64,000 nt of DNA from Rhodobacter capsulatus (GCF_005144475.1 NZ_SWJZ01000041.1:1-64000); one strand, 5' to 3'. Shown: positions 37,457 through 47,307, counted from the stretch's first letter. The notes: a model not told the origin generated them from the letters alone. A program made the numbers and translations.

Positions 37457-38620
37457 TCAGCGATAGGTGGTAAAGAACCCCTCGGGCACCAGAAGATTGT
37501 CGCGGCGCAGATCCTGCACCCGCTTCTCGCCGCACAGCGCCATCGAGATGTCGAGCTCCTTGCGCATCACCTCAAGCGCCCGGGTCACCCCCGCCTCGCC
37601 CATCGCGCCCAGCCCGTGCACATAGGCGCGGCCGATCATCGTGCCCGTGGCGCCCAGCGCCAAGGCCTTCAGGATGTCCTGACCCGAGCGGATGCCGCTG
37701 TCGAGCCAGACTTCCGTCTTGTCGCCCACCGCCGCGACGATCTCGGGCAGCATGCGGATGGAGGATAGCGCGCCATCGAGCTGCCGCCCGCCATGGTTCG
37801 AGACGATGATCGCATCGGCGCCGAAATCGGCGGCGGCGCGGGCGTCCTCGGCATCCAGAATGCCTTTCAGGATGAACTTGCCGCCCCATTGGTCGCGGAT
37901 GCGCGCGATCTTTTTCCAATCCAGACAGGGGTCGAACTGCTCCGAGGTCCAGCTCATCAGCGAGGCCGCATCGCCCACCCCCTTGGCATGGCCGACGATA
38001 TTGCCAAAGAACCGGCGCGGCGTGGCCAGCATCTCGCGGCCCCAGGTCAGCTTCGTCGCCATGTCGAGCAGGTTCGCCGGCGTCAGCTTCGGCGGCGCGG
38101 TCAGGCCATTCTTCAGATCCTTGTGGCGCTGGCCCAGAATCTGCAGATCCAGCGTCAGCACCAGCGCCGAACAGCGCGCCGTCTTCGCCCGCTCGAGGAT
38201 CGCATCGACGAAATCCTCGTCGCGCATCACGTAAAGCTGGAACCAGAACGGATCGGGGGATTGCGCCGCCACATCCTCGATCGAACAGATCGACATGGTC
38301 GAAAGCGTGAACGGCACGCCGAATTTCGCCGCCGCCCGCGCCGCCTTGATCTCGCCATCGGCGCGCTGCATCCCCAGAAGTCCGACCGGCGCCAAGGCGA
38401 CCGGCATCGCCACCTTCTGCCCCGCCATCGTGGTCGCGACCGAGCGGCCGGACATGTCCACCGCCACCTTCTGCCGCAACCGGATCTGCGCGAAATCCGT
38501 CGTGTTCTCGCGGAAAGTCTGCTCGGTATAAGAGCCGCTTTCGCAGTAATCATAGAACATCTTCGGCGTGCGCTTGCGGTGCAATGCCTTCAGATCGTCA
38601 ATGCAGGTGATGACGGTCAC
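37457..38620 (-). CDS. lldD: FMN-dependent L-lactate dehydrogenase
   Basis: Oxidises L-lactate to pyruvate and passes electrons to the membrane quinone pool. 387 residues. The (S)-2-hydroxy-acid oxidase fold shows VALAPVGLLGMQ (FMN site), the catalytic SNHGGRQLDGALSS near 275 with the base His, and WLDSGIRSGQDILKALALGA. I prefer the GTG at 38620 because AGGAGG lies eight bases upstream; the earlier ATG at 38644 would translate that ribosome site. TGGTCAAG repeats upstream suggest a GntR-type regulator. Confidence 0.9.
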   Translation of the reverse strand: MTVITCIDDLKALHRKRTPKMFYDYCESGSYTEQTFRENTTDFAQIRLRQKVAVDMSGRSVATTMAGQKVAMPVALAPVGLLGMQRADGEIKAARAAAKFGVPFTLSTMSICSIEDVAAQSPDPFWFQLYVMRDEDFVDAILERAKTARCSALVLTLDLQILGQRHKDLKNGLTAPPKLTPANLLDMATKLTWGREMLATPRRFFGNIVGHAKGVGDAASLMSWTSEQFDPCLDWKKIARIRDQWGGKFILKGILDAEDARAAADFGADAIIVSNHGGRQLDGALSSIRMLPEIVAAVGDKTEVWLDSGIRSGQDILKALALGATGTMIGRAYVHGLGAMGEAGVTRALEVMRKELDISMALCGEKRVQDLRRDNLLVPEGFFTTYR

Positions 38621-38637
38621 GGGGTCCCTCCTCCAAG

Positions 38638-38688
38638 TGGTCAAGTGAACTTACCAATTTTCAGGAAGATTGCAAGCAACTGGTCAAG
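38638..38688. promoter_or_regulatory. Possible GntR/LldR operator of lldD
   Basis: TGGTCAAG-TGAA-CTTACCA (38638-38656), an imperfect palindrome with TGGT/ACCA ends, and a further TGGTCAAG at 38681. FadR-type GntR proteins such as LldR bind TGGT-ACCA sites; no regulator gene is adjacent. Confidence 0.45.
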
Positions 38689-38714
38689 CGAAAGCCGGGC
38701 GAAAAGCGGCCTGC

Positions 38715-38773
38715 TTTCACCTTGGGGCAAATATCCCGGGGGGAGTCCGCAGGACGGGGGGCAGCGCCCCCCG
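38715..38773 (-). repeat. Intergenic hairpin plus GATATTT element, copy 4
   Basis: TTTCACCTTGGGGCAAATATCCCGGGG (38715-38741) followed by a hairpin ACGGGGGGC/GCCCCCCG region to 38773. Placed just after trpA (read on the minus strand: hairpin, then CCCGGGATATTT..AAGGTGAAA). Confidence 0.7.
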
Positions 38774-38793
38774 CGCCTTGGCAGAAGGGGCGC

Positions 38794-39585
38794 TCAGGCC
38801 GAATGCGCGCCCGCGGCCAGCGCCGCGACGGTGGTCAGCACTTCGGCCGGGCTTTTCCCCGCGCCGATCTCCTTGACGATGGCCGAGCCGACGACGCAGC
38901 CATCGGCCACCGCGGCAATCGTCCGCGCCGCCTCGGGGGTCGCGATGCCGAAACCGACGATCAGCGGCAGATCGGTCGCCGCCTTGATCCGCGCCACTTC
39001 CGGCGCGACATCATTCACCTGCGCGGCTTGCGAGCCGGTGATGCCGGTGACCGACACGTAATAGACAAATCCCGAGGTGTTCTGCAGCACCTTCGGCAGG
39101 CGCTTGTCATCGGTCGTCGGCGTCGCCAGCCGGATGAAGTTGATCCCGGCCTCGGCCGCCGGGATGCACAGCTCGCCATCCTCTTCGGGCGGCAGATCGA
39201 CGACGATCAGCCCGTCGATCCCCGCCTCTTTCGCGTCTTTCAGAAACGTCTGAACGCCGCGATTGTAGATCGGGTTGTAATAGCCCATCAGCACGATCGG
39301 CGTCGTGTCATCGGTCTTGCGAAACGCCGCCACCATCTCGAGCGTCCGCTGCAGCGTCTGCCCGCCCTCCAGCGCGCGTTGCCCCGCCAGCTGGATCGTC
39401 GTGCCATCGGCCATCGGATCGGTGAAGGGCAGGCCCAGTTCGATCACATCCACCCCCGCCGCGGGCAGGCCTTTCAGGATCTCGGCCGAGGTCGCCTGAT
39501 CCGGGTCGCCCGCCATGATATAGGCGACGAAGGCTTTCTTGCCCTCGGCCTTCAGGGCGGCGAATTTGGCGTCGATGCGAGTCAT
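38794..39585 (-). CDS. trpA: Tryptophan synthase alpha chain
   Basis: Cleaves indole-3-glycerol phosphate and passes indole to TrpB. 263 residues. Family motifs: [34 protein letters not shown] (catalytic Glu/Asp), [24 protein letters not shown], and [13 protein letters not shown]. trpB is not adjacent, so the trp genes are scattered. Confidence 0.96.
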   Translation of the reverse strand: MTRIDAKFAALKAEGKKAFVAYIMAGDPDQATSAEILKGLPAAGVDVIELGLPFTDPMADGTTIQLAGQRALEGGQTLQRTLEMVAAFRKTDDTTPIVLMGYYNPIYNRGVQTFLKDAKEAGIDGLIVVDLPPEEDGELCIPAAEAGINFIRLATPTTDDKRLPKVLQNTSGFVYYVSVTGITGSQAAQVNDVAPEVARIKAATDLPLIVGFGIATPEAARTIAAVADGCVVGSAIVKEIGAGKSPAEVLTTVAALAAGAHSA

Positions 39586-39733
39586 GGCGGTCCCCTTCGG
39601 ATGTCCGTGCGGGTTTGCGGGAAGCGGCGCGGAAAATCAATGGCGAAAGGGCCGCGGCCTGCTTTGGCGGCCTGCAAGCTTGCGCGCACAGCGCGGGCCG
39701 CGTATGAGGCGCGAAACAATTCAGGAGTGTGCC

Positions 39734-40831
39734 ATGGGCTTTCGCATGGGGATCGTGGGTCTTCCCAACGTCGGCAAATCGACGCTGTTCAACGCGCTGA
39801 CGAAAACCGCCGCGGCGCAGGCGGCGAACTTCCCCTTTTGCACCATCGAGCCGAATGTCGGCGAGGTGGCCGTGCCCGATCCGCGCCTGGACACCCTGGC
39901 CGAGATTGCAGGCTCAAAGCAGATCATCCCGACGCGGATGACCTTTGTCGATATCGCGGGCCTCGTGAAGGGCGCCTCGAAGGGCGAAGGGCTGGGGAAC
40001 CAGTTCCTCGCCAACATCCGCGAGACCGACGCCATCGCCCATGTGCTGCGCTGTTTCGAAGACGGCGACGTCACCCATGTCGAAGGCCGCGTCGATCCCT
40101 TGGCCGATGCCGAGACGATCGAGACCGAGCTGATGATTGCCGATCTGGAAAGCCTGGAAAAGCGGCTGAACAACATCGCGCGCAAGATCAATGCGGGCGA
40201 CAAGCAGGCCAAGGAAGACGCGCGGCTGATGCTCGCCGCGAAAGAGGCGCTGGAAGCGGGCCGCCCGGCGCGCACGGTCAAGATCGTCGAAGATGACCGC
40301 AAGGCCTGGGGGATGCTGCAGCTTCTGACCGCGAAACCGGTGCTTTACGTCTGCAACGTCGAGGAAGAAAACGCGGCCTCGGGCAATGCGCAATCCGCGC
40401 GCGTGGCCGAGATGGCGCGGGAAAGCGGCGCGGCGACGGTGGTGATTTCGGCGAAGATCGAGGAAGAGATCAGCCAGCTCGCCGCCGACGAAGCGACGAT
40501 GTTCCTTGAGGAACTGGGCCTGCATGAAGCGGGGCTGGATCGGCTGATCCGCGCCGGTCACGACCTTCTGGGCCTGCAGACCTATTTCACCGTCGGCCCG
40601 AAAGAGGCGCGCGCCTGGACGATCCGCAAGGGCACGCTGGCCCCTGCCGCCGCGGGCGTCATCCACGGCGACTTTGAGCGTGGCTTCATCCGCGCCGAAA
40701 CCGTCGCCTATGACGATTACGTGCAATACCGCGGCGAGAGCGGCGCGAAAGAGGCGGGCAAGTTCCGCGTCGAGGGCAAGACTTACGAAGTGCAGGACGG
40801 CGACGTGCTGCACTTCCTGTTCAACGCCTGA
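39734..40831 (+). CDS. ychF: Ribosome-binding ATPase YchF/EngD
   Basis: Obg-family ATPase linked to ribosome function and stress responses. 365 residues. G1 motif GLPNVGKSTLFNAL, G3 DIAGLVKGASKGEG, and the ATP-preferring G4 replacement CNVEEEN near 205; coiled-coil hairpin around 130-190; C-terminal TGS domain (about 280-365; ARAWTIRKGTLAPAAAGVIH). Start at 39734 preceded by AGGAG. Confidence 0.96.
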   Translation: MGFRMGIVGLPNVGKSTLFNALTKTAAAQAANFPFCTIEPNVGEVAVPDPRLDTLAEIAGSKQIIPTRMTFVDIAGLVKGASKGEGLGNQFLANIRETDAIAHVLRCFEDGDVTHVEGRVDPLADAETIETELMIADLESLEKRLNNIARKINAGDKQAKEDARLMLAAKEALEAGRPARTVKIVEDDRKAWGMLQLLTAKPVLYVCNVEEENAASGNAQSARVAEMARESGAATVVISAKIEEEISQLAADEATMFLEELGLHEAGLDRLIRAGHDLLGLQTYFTVGPKEARAWTIRKGTLAPAAAGVIHGDFERGFIRAETVAYDDYVQYRGESGAKEAGKFRVEGKTYEVQDGDVLHFLFNA

Positions 40832-40835
40832 CCCT

Positions 40836-42200
40836 TCAGGCCCCGATCTGTTTCAGCAGCGCCGCGCAATGTTGCAGCGCGGCGCTGGCCGGATCAAGCG
40901 CCAAAACCGCCTGCGCCTCGGTTAGATGCGCCTTTGCCGTGGCCGTATCGCCGCGCAAAAGCGCCACTTCGCCCAGCCCGGTCAGGCTTTCCGCCCAGCG
41001 GTAATCGGCGTGATCGCGACGGCCCAGCGCCAGCGCCGCCGCGAAGGCCTGCTCTGCCCGGTCAAGCCCCGCGCCCTCGGGCAGGGCCAGCGCCGTCAGG
41101 CCCAGATTGTGCTGCAGCCGCGCCCGTTCGGCGGGCGCATCCAGCCCGGCCAGAACCGCATCCGCCGCCTCGAATTCCGCGATCGCGGCGGGCAGGGGGG
41201 CGGCATCGCCCGTCACCTCGGCCAGATGCCGCCGCGCCAGTGCCCGCGTCGCCAGCGCCGAGGCCCATTCGGCCGGGTGATCCGCCTGTTTCAGCACCTC
41301 GAGCACCGCATCAAGATCGGCCAGCGCGGTGTCGATCAGCGTGCTGTCCCCGGTCATCCGACCCAAAGCCGCGCGCACATTCGCCCGCGCCGCCGTGCTG
41401 TTCGCCCATTCCACCGGCGCGGCTTGCGAATTGAACACTTCGAGCACCGCCGCATAGGCCTTGATCGCCTTTTTCAGCATCGCGCCGTCGCGGTGGCGCA
41501 GGCCGATCAGCTCATGGATGCCGCCCAGATTGTGCTGCGAAAAGGCCCAGTTTTCCGGCTGTTTCGTCCGCGCGACGGCCTTGGCGGCGGCGGTGAACAG
41601 CTCGGCCGCAAGGTCCAGATGCTTGCGACCGGGGCGGAACTGGCCGATGATCTGATGGCAATTGCCAAGGCTCGTCTGTGCCTGCCCCAGCTCGCCGCCC
41701 TTGGCACGCTTGTAAAGCGCCTTGGCCAGTTCCAGCGCCAAAAGCATGTCAAAGGGATCGCCCGCCTTTTCCCCGGCTTCCAGCTTTTCATAAAGCAGAT
41801 CGACCGTGGCCCGGAACACCCCGCCCGCGGGGGCGGCGGCCTTGAGCCGCGCAATGTGCCGCGCGGCGGCCTGTTCGGGGGCGGCGCAGATCCGGTCCTG
41901 CCGAAGCGCGGCCGACAGCAGGGGCTCCTCGGAAGCGCCCTCCAGCAGCGCGGCGGCCTCGGCGCGATCGCCGGCGGCATTCCGCGCCGCCACCGCGCGC
42001 AGGGTCTCGTTTTCCCTCGCCAGAGCGGCGGTTTCCGCCGCCGCCGCCAAGGCCGCGCGCAGCCCGTTCAACGCCAGTTCCGGGTCGGGAAACCGCCCGG
42101 TGGCGAAATCCTGCGCCAGCGCCTGCACAAGCGGCAGCGGCGCATCGGGCGCGTCCAGACGGCGGATCAGATCGGCGGTGGCAGGGTCTTCGGCAGGCAT
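40836..42200 (-). CDS. TPR-repeat protein, function unknown
   Basis: 454 residues, very Ala/Leu-rich, with no signal peptide or membrane span. From about residue 150 it is built of TPR-like helix pairs (ALELAKALYKRAKGGELGQAQ; AFSQHNLGGIHELIGL; ALATRALARRHLAEVTGD; ESLTGLGEVALLRGDTATA), and the first 100 residues form another helical region. Two asparagine/histidine-rich loops may mark the binding groove. A scaffold or interaction role is likely; partner unknown. It is convergent with ychF, four bases apart. Confidence 0.7.
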   Translation of the reverse strand: MPAEDPATADLIRRLDAPDAPLPLVQALAQDFATGRFPDPELALNGLRAALAAAAETAALARENETLRAVAARNAAGDRAEAAALLEGASEEPLLSAALRQDRICAAPEQAAARHIARLKAAAPAGGVFRATVDLLYEKLEAGEKAGDPFDMLLALELAKALYKRAKGGELGQAQTSLGNCHQIIGQFRPGRKHLDLAAELFTAAAKAVARTKQPENWAFSQHNLGGIHELIGLRHRDGAMLKKAIKAYAAVLEVFNSQAAPVEWANSTAARANVRAALGRMTGDSTLIDTALADLDAVLEVLKQADHPAEWASALATRALARRHLAEVTGDAAPLPAAIAEFEAADAVLAGLDAPAERARLQHNLGLTALALPEGAGLDRAEQAFAAALALGRRDHADYRWAESLTGLGEVALLRGDTATAKAHLTEAQAVLALDPASAALQHCAALLKQIGA

Positions 42201-42299
42201 GGCATCCTCGGTCTTGGGCGGGCTTGGCCCCGCCGCCCCGATCTAGCCGAAGTTGCCGCAGAGCGAAACGCCCCGCGGCTGGGTGATAATCGCGCAGGC

Positions 42300-42728
42300 T
42301 TACCAATGCCCGATGTTGGGCATCGAGGCCCAGGGCTCGGCGGGGGGCAGGGCCGCGCCGATCTGCAACAGCTCCACCGAGGCATTGTCGGGGCTGCGGA
42401 TGAAGGCCATGCGGCCATCGCGCGGCGGGCGGTTGATCGTCACGCCGTTCGCCTGCAGATGGGCGCAGATGTCGTAGATATTCTCGACCCCATAGGCGAG
42501 ATGGCCGAAATGGCGGCTGTCCGACGGCAGGGCCGGGTCGCCATCCCAGTTATACGTCAGCTCGACCGGGGTGTCGTCCTGCCCCGGCGCGGCCATGAAC
42601 ACCAGGGTGAAGCGGCCCTGTTCATTCTCGATCCGGTGGGTTTCGCGCAGGCCCAGAAGCGCAAAGAAATCCATCGTGCGCTGCAAATCAAGCACGCGCA
42701 GCATGGTGTGAAGGTAGCGTATCTGCAT
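42300..42728 (-). CDS. gloA: Lactoylglutathione lyase (glyoxalase I family)
   Basis: 142 residues, one vicinal-oxygen-chelate domain made of two beta-alpha units: MLRVLDLQRTMDFFALLGLRE and HFGHLAYGVENIYDICAHLQANGV. Metal-binding residues expected at His7, Glu56-like (VELTYNWD), His74 (GHLAYGV) and Glu near 123 (ASVELLQIG) are present, so detoxification of methylglyoxal with glutathione is the likely activity. Confidence 0.88.
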   Translation of the reverse strand: MQIRYLHTMLRVLDLQRTMDFFALLGLRETHRIENEQGRFTLVFMAAPGQDDTPVELTYNWDGDPALPSDSRHFGHLAYGVENIYDICAHLQANGVTINRPPRDGRMAFIRSPDNASVELLQIGAALPPAEPWASMPNIGHW

Positions 42729-42784
42729 GGGAGGTCTCCGTTTCCGGCGCCACGATAGCGCAACCACCGGCGGGGGCAAGCGCC

Positions 42785-44221
42785 TCAGAAGGTCGAGCGC
42801 CAGCCCACCGCCACCGACAGCTCGGTCCGGCTGAAGCGCGAGACATTGCTCTCCACCTTCACCGCCTGCAGCTTCAGTTCCGGCGCAAAGGCGGCGATGC
42901 CCAGCTTCGGCACCGTCATGCCCAGCTCGGCGAAGATCGCGTCATCCTGCCGCCCGCCCTCGGGATGCATCGTTGCCACCATGTAATCGGGGTAGACCGT
43001 GGTCGAGGCGCCCGCGGCCAGGCTGAGCGCCACCGGGCCCAGCTGCGCCTTGGGCTGAAAGCTGGCACTGCCCGCCAGCGACCAGAGCCGCGCCTGCGAC
43101 GCCGGGCTGAGCAGGGTGCTGGCCGAGAGGCCAAGGCCCCATGTCCCCTTGGCCACCGCCCCGCGCAGGCCGAATTCCAGCTCTTGCCGCCGGTCGATCC
43201 GGGCGCGCGCGACCCAGTCGCGCCGCTCATAGGCGGCGCCGAAGGTCAGTTGCAGCCGGTCGTTCAGCGCCTTGCTGCCCGACAGGTCGAGCCCCTGCCA
43301 GTCATAGGCGGGCTGACCGCCCTGCCACAGCCGCCCGGCCTCGATCTGCGCCGCGCCGAAAAGCCCCGCGCCGAAGCTGCGGCTGTGCTGCAGATGGGTC
43401 GCCAGCGAGGCGGTCGAATAGTCGGAATTGCGGATCTCGACCGGGGCAGGGCGGGTGGTGCCCCACCAGTAAGGCGGCGTCGTGCTCGGGCGGCCGTAGA
43501 AATCGACCAGCCGGGCGTAGCCCTTCAGCCCGATCCGGGTGTGCGATCGCGCCCCTTCGGCGATCCGCAGGCTGGCCGAGGCATCGGCGGTGCCGACCAC
43601 CCCGCCCAGCGCCATCGCCTCGTCGCTGAGCACCCCCACCGCGTCGAAGCCGTCGATCACGTTGGTGCGGTCGTCGGCGCCGCCGTTGACGTTGTTCGAG
43701 GGCCGCAGACCCAGTTTCAGGCTGAAGGCCAGCGGGTTGAGCGCGGCAAGGCGGCGGTGATCCTGCACGCCGACCGCGCGGGCCCGCGCGTCGGGGGCAT
43801 ATTGCACCGTCTGCCGCGCCCAGAAGGCGGCTGCGCCGAAGCGCTGTTCGGCGATGGCGGCCTGACCGGCGACCCGGGCGGCCTCGTAATGCTGGCGCGG
43901 CGATTGCGCGGCGAAAAAGCTGCGCCGCGCCGCCTTGCGGGCGGTGGCGATATTGCCTTCGGCCAGCGAGAGCCGGGCGAAGATATAGTGGCCAAGCGGA
44001 TCCTTCGGATCGCGGCGCAAAAGCTCGCTGGCCAGCGCCGCCGCCTCGGGGCCTTGCCGCGTGGCCAGCGCCTGCACCGCCGCCGCGCCGATCTGCGCCG
44101 CGCTTGCCGCGGAAAGCGGCAGGCGGTGCGGCGGTTCGGCCGCGGCCGGAAGCGCAAGGCCAAGCGCCAGCACCAGCCCCGCGGCGGCGCGGCGTCCCGT
44201 TTCAGGGGGCCACATTGTCAC
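42785..44221 (-). CDS. Slam-like surface lipoprotein translocator (TPR plus 14-strand barrel)
   Basis: 478 residues. Signal peptide ([16 protein letters not shown]), then TPR-type helical repeats (about 35-145: [30 protein letters not shown]) and a long beta-rich C-terminus (about 165-478) of alternating strands ending in an aromatic residue ([10 protein letters not shown]), as in outer-membrane barrels. This layout matches Slam (surface lipoprotein assembly modulator, DUF560). Its start overlaps the end of the gene for a lipoprotein with a TbpB-like barrel, the normal substrate arrangement. GTG at 44221 or ATG at 44215 could start it. Confidence 0.78.
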   Translation of the reverse strand: MTMWPPETGRRAAAGLVLALGLALPAAAEPPHRLPLSAASAAQIGAAAVQALATRQGPEAAALASELLRRDPKDPLGHYIFARLSLAEGNIATARKAARRSFFAAQSPRQHYEAARVAGQAAIAEQRFGAAAFWARQTVQYAPDARARAVGVQDHRRLAALNPLAFSLKLGLRPSNNVNGGADDRTNVIDGFDAVGVLSDEAMALGGVVGTADASASLRIAEGARSHTRIGLKGYARLVDFYGRPSTTPPYWWGTTRPAPVEIRNSDYSTASLATHLQHSRSFGAGLFGAAQIEAGRLWQGGQPAYDWQGLDLSGSKALNDRLQLTFGAAYERRDWVARARIDRRQELEFGLRGAVAKGTWGLGLSASTLLSPASQARLWSLAGSASFQPKAQLGPVALSLAAGASTTVYPDYMVATMHPEGGRQDDAIFAELGMTVPKLGIAAFAPELKLQAVKVESNVSRFSRTELSVAVGWRSTF

Positions 44222-45134
44222 AGATCGGCAGCGTGTTGTTCGGACCGCATTGCGTCAGCACGAAGACGCCGTGTTCCTGTTCGCCGTCCCAATCCTTGTT
44301 GAACTCGGTCAGATGCACGAGCCCCGCCACCGAATTCGCATCGGTGCCGCCGAAGATGCCGCCATAGCTGCCGATCGTGCTCAGGTCCGGGTATTCGGCG
44401 CTGCCGGTAAAGGTGCCGTCGGCGGCGATCGTGCCCGGAACAAGGATCACATCGGCCAGCGCATAATTCGTATCGACCAGCACCCGGTTCGAGATCGCGC
44501 CGTTCACCGTGTTGTCGCTGAAGTTCGCGTTGAGGAAGATATCCCCGGTGATCCGGCCCGGTTGCGCCGGAACGTTGACCGGATCGACCGTGCCGCTGAT
44601 CGGCAGCGCCACATCATCCGGCCCGCCGTCGCGCGGCGCATCGACGTTCGTCACCGCGGCATAGGTGCCCGCATAGGAGACCTGCCCCCGCCCCGGGCCG
44701 GTGCCGATCTCGGGCCGGTCGAAACCGCCCGCGCGGTCATAGCTGCCGCCGGCGAAATAGCGGTTGAACTGCCCGCCGTCGCCCACCGTCACCGCCTGCA
44801 CCGATCCGTCGTCCGAAATCGCCCCCAGCGCGACAAAGAGCCGGTCCAGCGAATCCTCCTGCATGCGGTAGGCGGTATAGCCCGGCACATCGAGCCGGGC
44901 ATCGCGGTCATAGGTCACCTCGGCCGGGGTGGAATCGAGCAGGTCGATGGTCACCTTCATCGTCGTGCCGTCATAGCGGACCGCCTTCAGGTTGTTGCTC
45001 AGCGCCGCCGGGATCGCCGTCGTCTCGCCGCCCCCGCCGCCATCATCATCGTCATCCTTGGGGGTGACGATCGCAGCGCCACTGCACGCGGCAACCGCAA
45101 GGAGTGCCGCAAGCGGCCAAACCCGTCTGATCAT
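44202..45134 (-). CDS. Putative Slam-exported surface lipoprotein with TbpB-like barrel
   Basis: 310 residues. Lipoprotein signal with Cys17 (LAVAACSG), then an acidic/glycine linker ([10 protein letters not shown]) typical of anchor spacers, a central region, and a C-terminal beta-barrel of transferrin-binding-protein-B type: [27 protein letters not shown] and [18 protein letters not shown] near 195-285. Contains only three or so Cys ([12 protein letters not shown] near the end). Ligand unknown; iron, heme or zinc carriers are plausible by analogy with known Slam substrates. The gene is first and overlaps the translocator by 20 bases. Confidence 0.72.
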   Translation of the reverse strand: MIRRVWPLAALLAVAACSGAAIVTPKDDDDDGGGGGETTAIPAALSNNLKAVRYDGTTMKVTIDLLDSTPAEVTYDRDARLDVPGYTAYRMQEDSLDRLFVALGAISDDGSVQAVTVGDGGQFNRYFAGGSYDRAGGFDRPEIGTGPGRGQVSYAGTYAAVTNVDAPRDGGPDDVALPISGTVDPVNVPAQPGRITGDIFLNANFSDNTVNGAISNRVLVDTNYALADVILVPGTIAADGTFTGSAEYPDLSTIGSYGGIFGGTDANSVAGLVHLTEFNKDWDGEQEHGVFVLTQCGPNNTLPICDNVAP

Positions 45135-45338
45135 TATGTTCGTCTTTCGTTGACTGCTCGTTGGCCCAAAGTTGACGAAAAATCGCAAAAAAGTCAATTT
45201 GCAACGGCCCCGCAGCCGGTGCCCCGGGCAAGCGTGCCCCGGCTGCGACAGTGCTGTCCGCCGCGCCACCGTATCTCGCGGTTTCGGCGGCTGTCTTTGC
45301 CAGATATAGTCGCGGCGATTCTATGCCCGGAGGCCCCC

Positions 45339-46253
45339 ATGTCGCTTACCCCTGACCAGCTCGCCGAGATCGACGCCCAGCGTTCCACGCACCAGACCAC
45401 GCTGCGCGCCACCTCGGCGGGGATGGAGGCGCGGCTTTACCAGCCCCATCCGGTGCTGGACCACGGGCTGATCCGGGTCATCGACTACATGGGCGACGAT
45501 GCCGCGATCTGTCAGGCCGCGCGTGTCAGCTATGGCCGCGGCACCAAGGCGGTCTCGGATGACCGCGGCCTGATCCGCTATCTGATGCGGCACTGGCACT
45601 CGACCCCGTTCGAGATGTGCGAGGTGAAATTCCACGTCAAGCTGCCGATCTTCGTCGCCCGGCAGTGGATCCGCCACCGCACCGCGAATGTGAACGAATA
45701 TTCCGCGCGCTATTCGGTGATGGACCGCGAATTCTACATCCCCGCGCCCGAGCAGCTGGCGGCGCAATCGGTGGTGAACAATCAGGGCCGCGGTCAGGTT
45801 CTGCAAGGCGCCGAGGCGGCCCGGGTGCTGGATCTTCTGCGCGAAGATGCGATGCGCGCCTATGACCATTACGAGGACATGCTGACCCCCGATGCCGAGG
45901 CGGGCAAGCTGGGTCTGGCGCGGGAACTGGCGCGGATGAACCTGCCCGCGAATGTCTATACGCAGTGGTACTGGAAGATCGACCTGCACAATCTGTTCCA
46001 CTTCTTGCGGCTGCGGGCGGATGTGCATGCGCAATATGAAATTCGGGTCTATGCGCAGATCATGTGCGACATCGTGAAGGACTGGGTGCCGCAGGCCTAC
46101 GAGGCCTTCGAGGATTACCGTCTGGGCGCGGTGAGTGTGTCCGCGAAGTCGAAAGAGGTGTTGAAACGCCGCCTTGCGGGCGAGGTGGTGACGGCCGAGA
46201 CCTCTGGCATGAGCAAGGGCGAGTGGCGGGAATTTGTGGAGGAGTGGGGATGA
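45339..46253 (+). CDS. thyX: Flavin-dependent thymidylate synthase ThyX
   Basis: Makes dTMP from dUMP using methylene-folate and FAD/NADPH. 304 residues, tetrameric soluble enzyme. The ThyX motif is [15 protein letters not shown] near residue 108, with the nearby QWIRHR arginine and the nucleotide site HWHSTPFEM. No thyA lies in this window. GGAGG precedes the ATG at 45339. Confidence 0.96.
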   Translation: MSLTPDQLAEIDAQRSTHQTTLRATSAGMEARLYQPHPVLDHGLIRVIDYMGDDAAICQAARVSYGRGTKAVSDDRGLIRYLMRHWHSTPFEMCEVKFHVKLPIFVARQWIRHRTANVNEYSARYSVMDREFYIPAPEQLAAQSVVNNQGRGQVLQGAEAARVLDLLREDAMRAYDHYEDMLTPDAEAGKLGLARELARMNLPANVYTQWYWKIDLHNLFHFLRLRADVHAQYEIRVYAQIMCDIVKDWVPQAYEAFEDYRLGAVSVSAKSKEVLKRRLAGEVVTAETSGMSKGEWREFVEEWG

Positions 46254-46260
46254 GGCGCGG

Positions 46261-46307
46261 CCCCGGACGCATGTCCGGGGTGGAAACGCTCCCGTGGAGC
46301 GTTTCCA
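46261..46307. repeat. Two tandem perfect hairpins after thyX
   Basis: CCCCGGAC-GCAT-GTCCGGGG (46261-46280), immediately followed by TGGAAACGCTCC-CGT-GGAGCGTTTCCA (46281-46307, 12-base perfect stem). No T-run follows. They lie exactly where the GC-rich chromosome changes to AT-richer sequence, so they may be a repeat element or boundary as much as a terminator. Confidence 0.85.
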
Positions 46308-46364
46308 GCGCCGAACGGCCGAGCGCAAGCGAGGACGGACGCCAGTTTGAAATAGGTGTTACGG

Positions 46365-47255
46365 ATGGCTGGAAACTGCATCTTTTGCGGAGTTGAATTC
46401 GGCTCGAATGGTGCCCGCAGTAAAAGTTCGGCCGAGCATTTTTGGAGTAAAGAACTTGCGAGGGCGCTAAAGGCACCTCCGAACGTGAAGGGGATCAAGA
46501 AACATTACGAAAATCATGTCTCAAGCAATGGTCGTCTTGACCTGAAGGCTAACCCTGCTTTTGTTCAAAAAGGACATCGTCTTTTCCTGACAATACAAGA
46601 TTCGGTCTGTGTTGGTTGCAATAGCGGTTGGTTGAATGATCTCCAGTCCCCTGCTATCAAGTGTATTCTAAATTATTCAAAAGGCGATCGTGGTGGGGGC
46701 GATGGCTTAAATTTTATTGCCTTGGCGCGATGGATTTATACGCGGTTCTTGTTGCATTTAAATACTTATCAGCATCCTTTGGTTGGCTCATCAAGTGACG
46801 AAGGTGGTTGGCTTTCGAGACGCATGCACATGCAACGTGCGAGGGAGAATGAGAGATACTTTCGTGAGAAAAATCTACCCGTAGAATCTGCAATGTATTG
46901 CGCTCGCCTGTGGGATACAACTAGTATGCATGTTTCTGCCAATTTGGTAACCGGATTTATGCGCGATGCTATCGGGACTTTTGAGTGCTATTGCGCAAAC
47001 TATGTCGTGAATGGGCTTTCAATTGTCTATTTTTCGAATTCCAATCTGGTCGGAAGTATCGGGGCTATGCCACGCCAATACAAGAGATGCTGGCCGCCGG
47101 ATAACTTCTCTCGTTGGCCAGATGAGATGATTGACGCTAAGCTCTCAGAGAGTTTGATGATCGCTGGGTTTGAACGCGTTGCGTCAAGGTGGGCGACTTT
47201 TGGTGATGGTGGATATGAGGTCCTAATTCCGCCGATTCGGCGCAACTATCCGTGA
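46365..47255 (+). CDS. AT-rich gene for an HNH-like zinc-finger protein
   Basis: 296 residues. N-terminal half has a treble-clef/HNH-like layout: CIFC near residue 5, SAEHFWSKEL near 25 (EH pair with W), and SVCVGCNSGWLNDLQ near 82, i.e. CxxC...EH...CxxCNxxW. This is the pattern of HNH endonuclease-like proteins found in mobile and defence settings, but the catalytic HNH residues cannot be assigned securely. Base and codon use is markedly richer in A/T than every neighbour, so it was probably acquired. No Shine-Dalgarno is obvious; I take ATG at 46365 over an earlier GTG. Confidence 0.6.
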   Translation: MAGNCIFCGVEFGSNGARSKSSAEHFWSKELARALKAPPNVKGIKKHYENHVSSNGRLDLKANPAFVQKGHRLFLTIQDSVCVGCNSGWLNDLQSPAIKCILNYSKGDRGGGDGLNFIALARWIYTRFLLHLNTYQHPLVGSSSDEGGWLSRRMHMQRARENERYFREKNLPVESAMYCARLWDTTSMHVSANLVTGFMRDAIGTFECYCANYVVNGLSIVYFSNSNLVGSIGAMPRQYKRCWPPDNFSRWPDEMIDAKLSESLMIAGFERVASRWATFGDGGYEVLIPPIRRNYP

Positions 47256-47307
47256 TTGGCTGAGTGTGCTCTGTTCCGCACGATAGCATTACATCGCGGG
47301 AAACCTT

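Noticed and set aside
37457-38644. ATG at 38644 as lldD start
   Set aside because: It would place the strong AGGAGG inside the coding region; the GTG at 38620 has ideal spacing and fits the family N-terminus.
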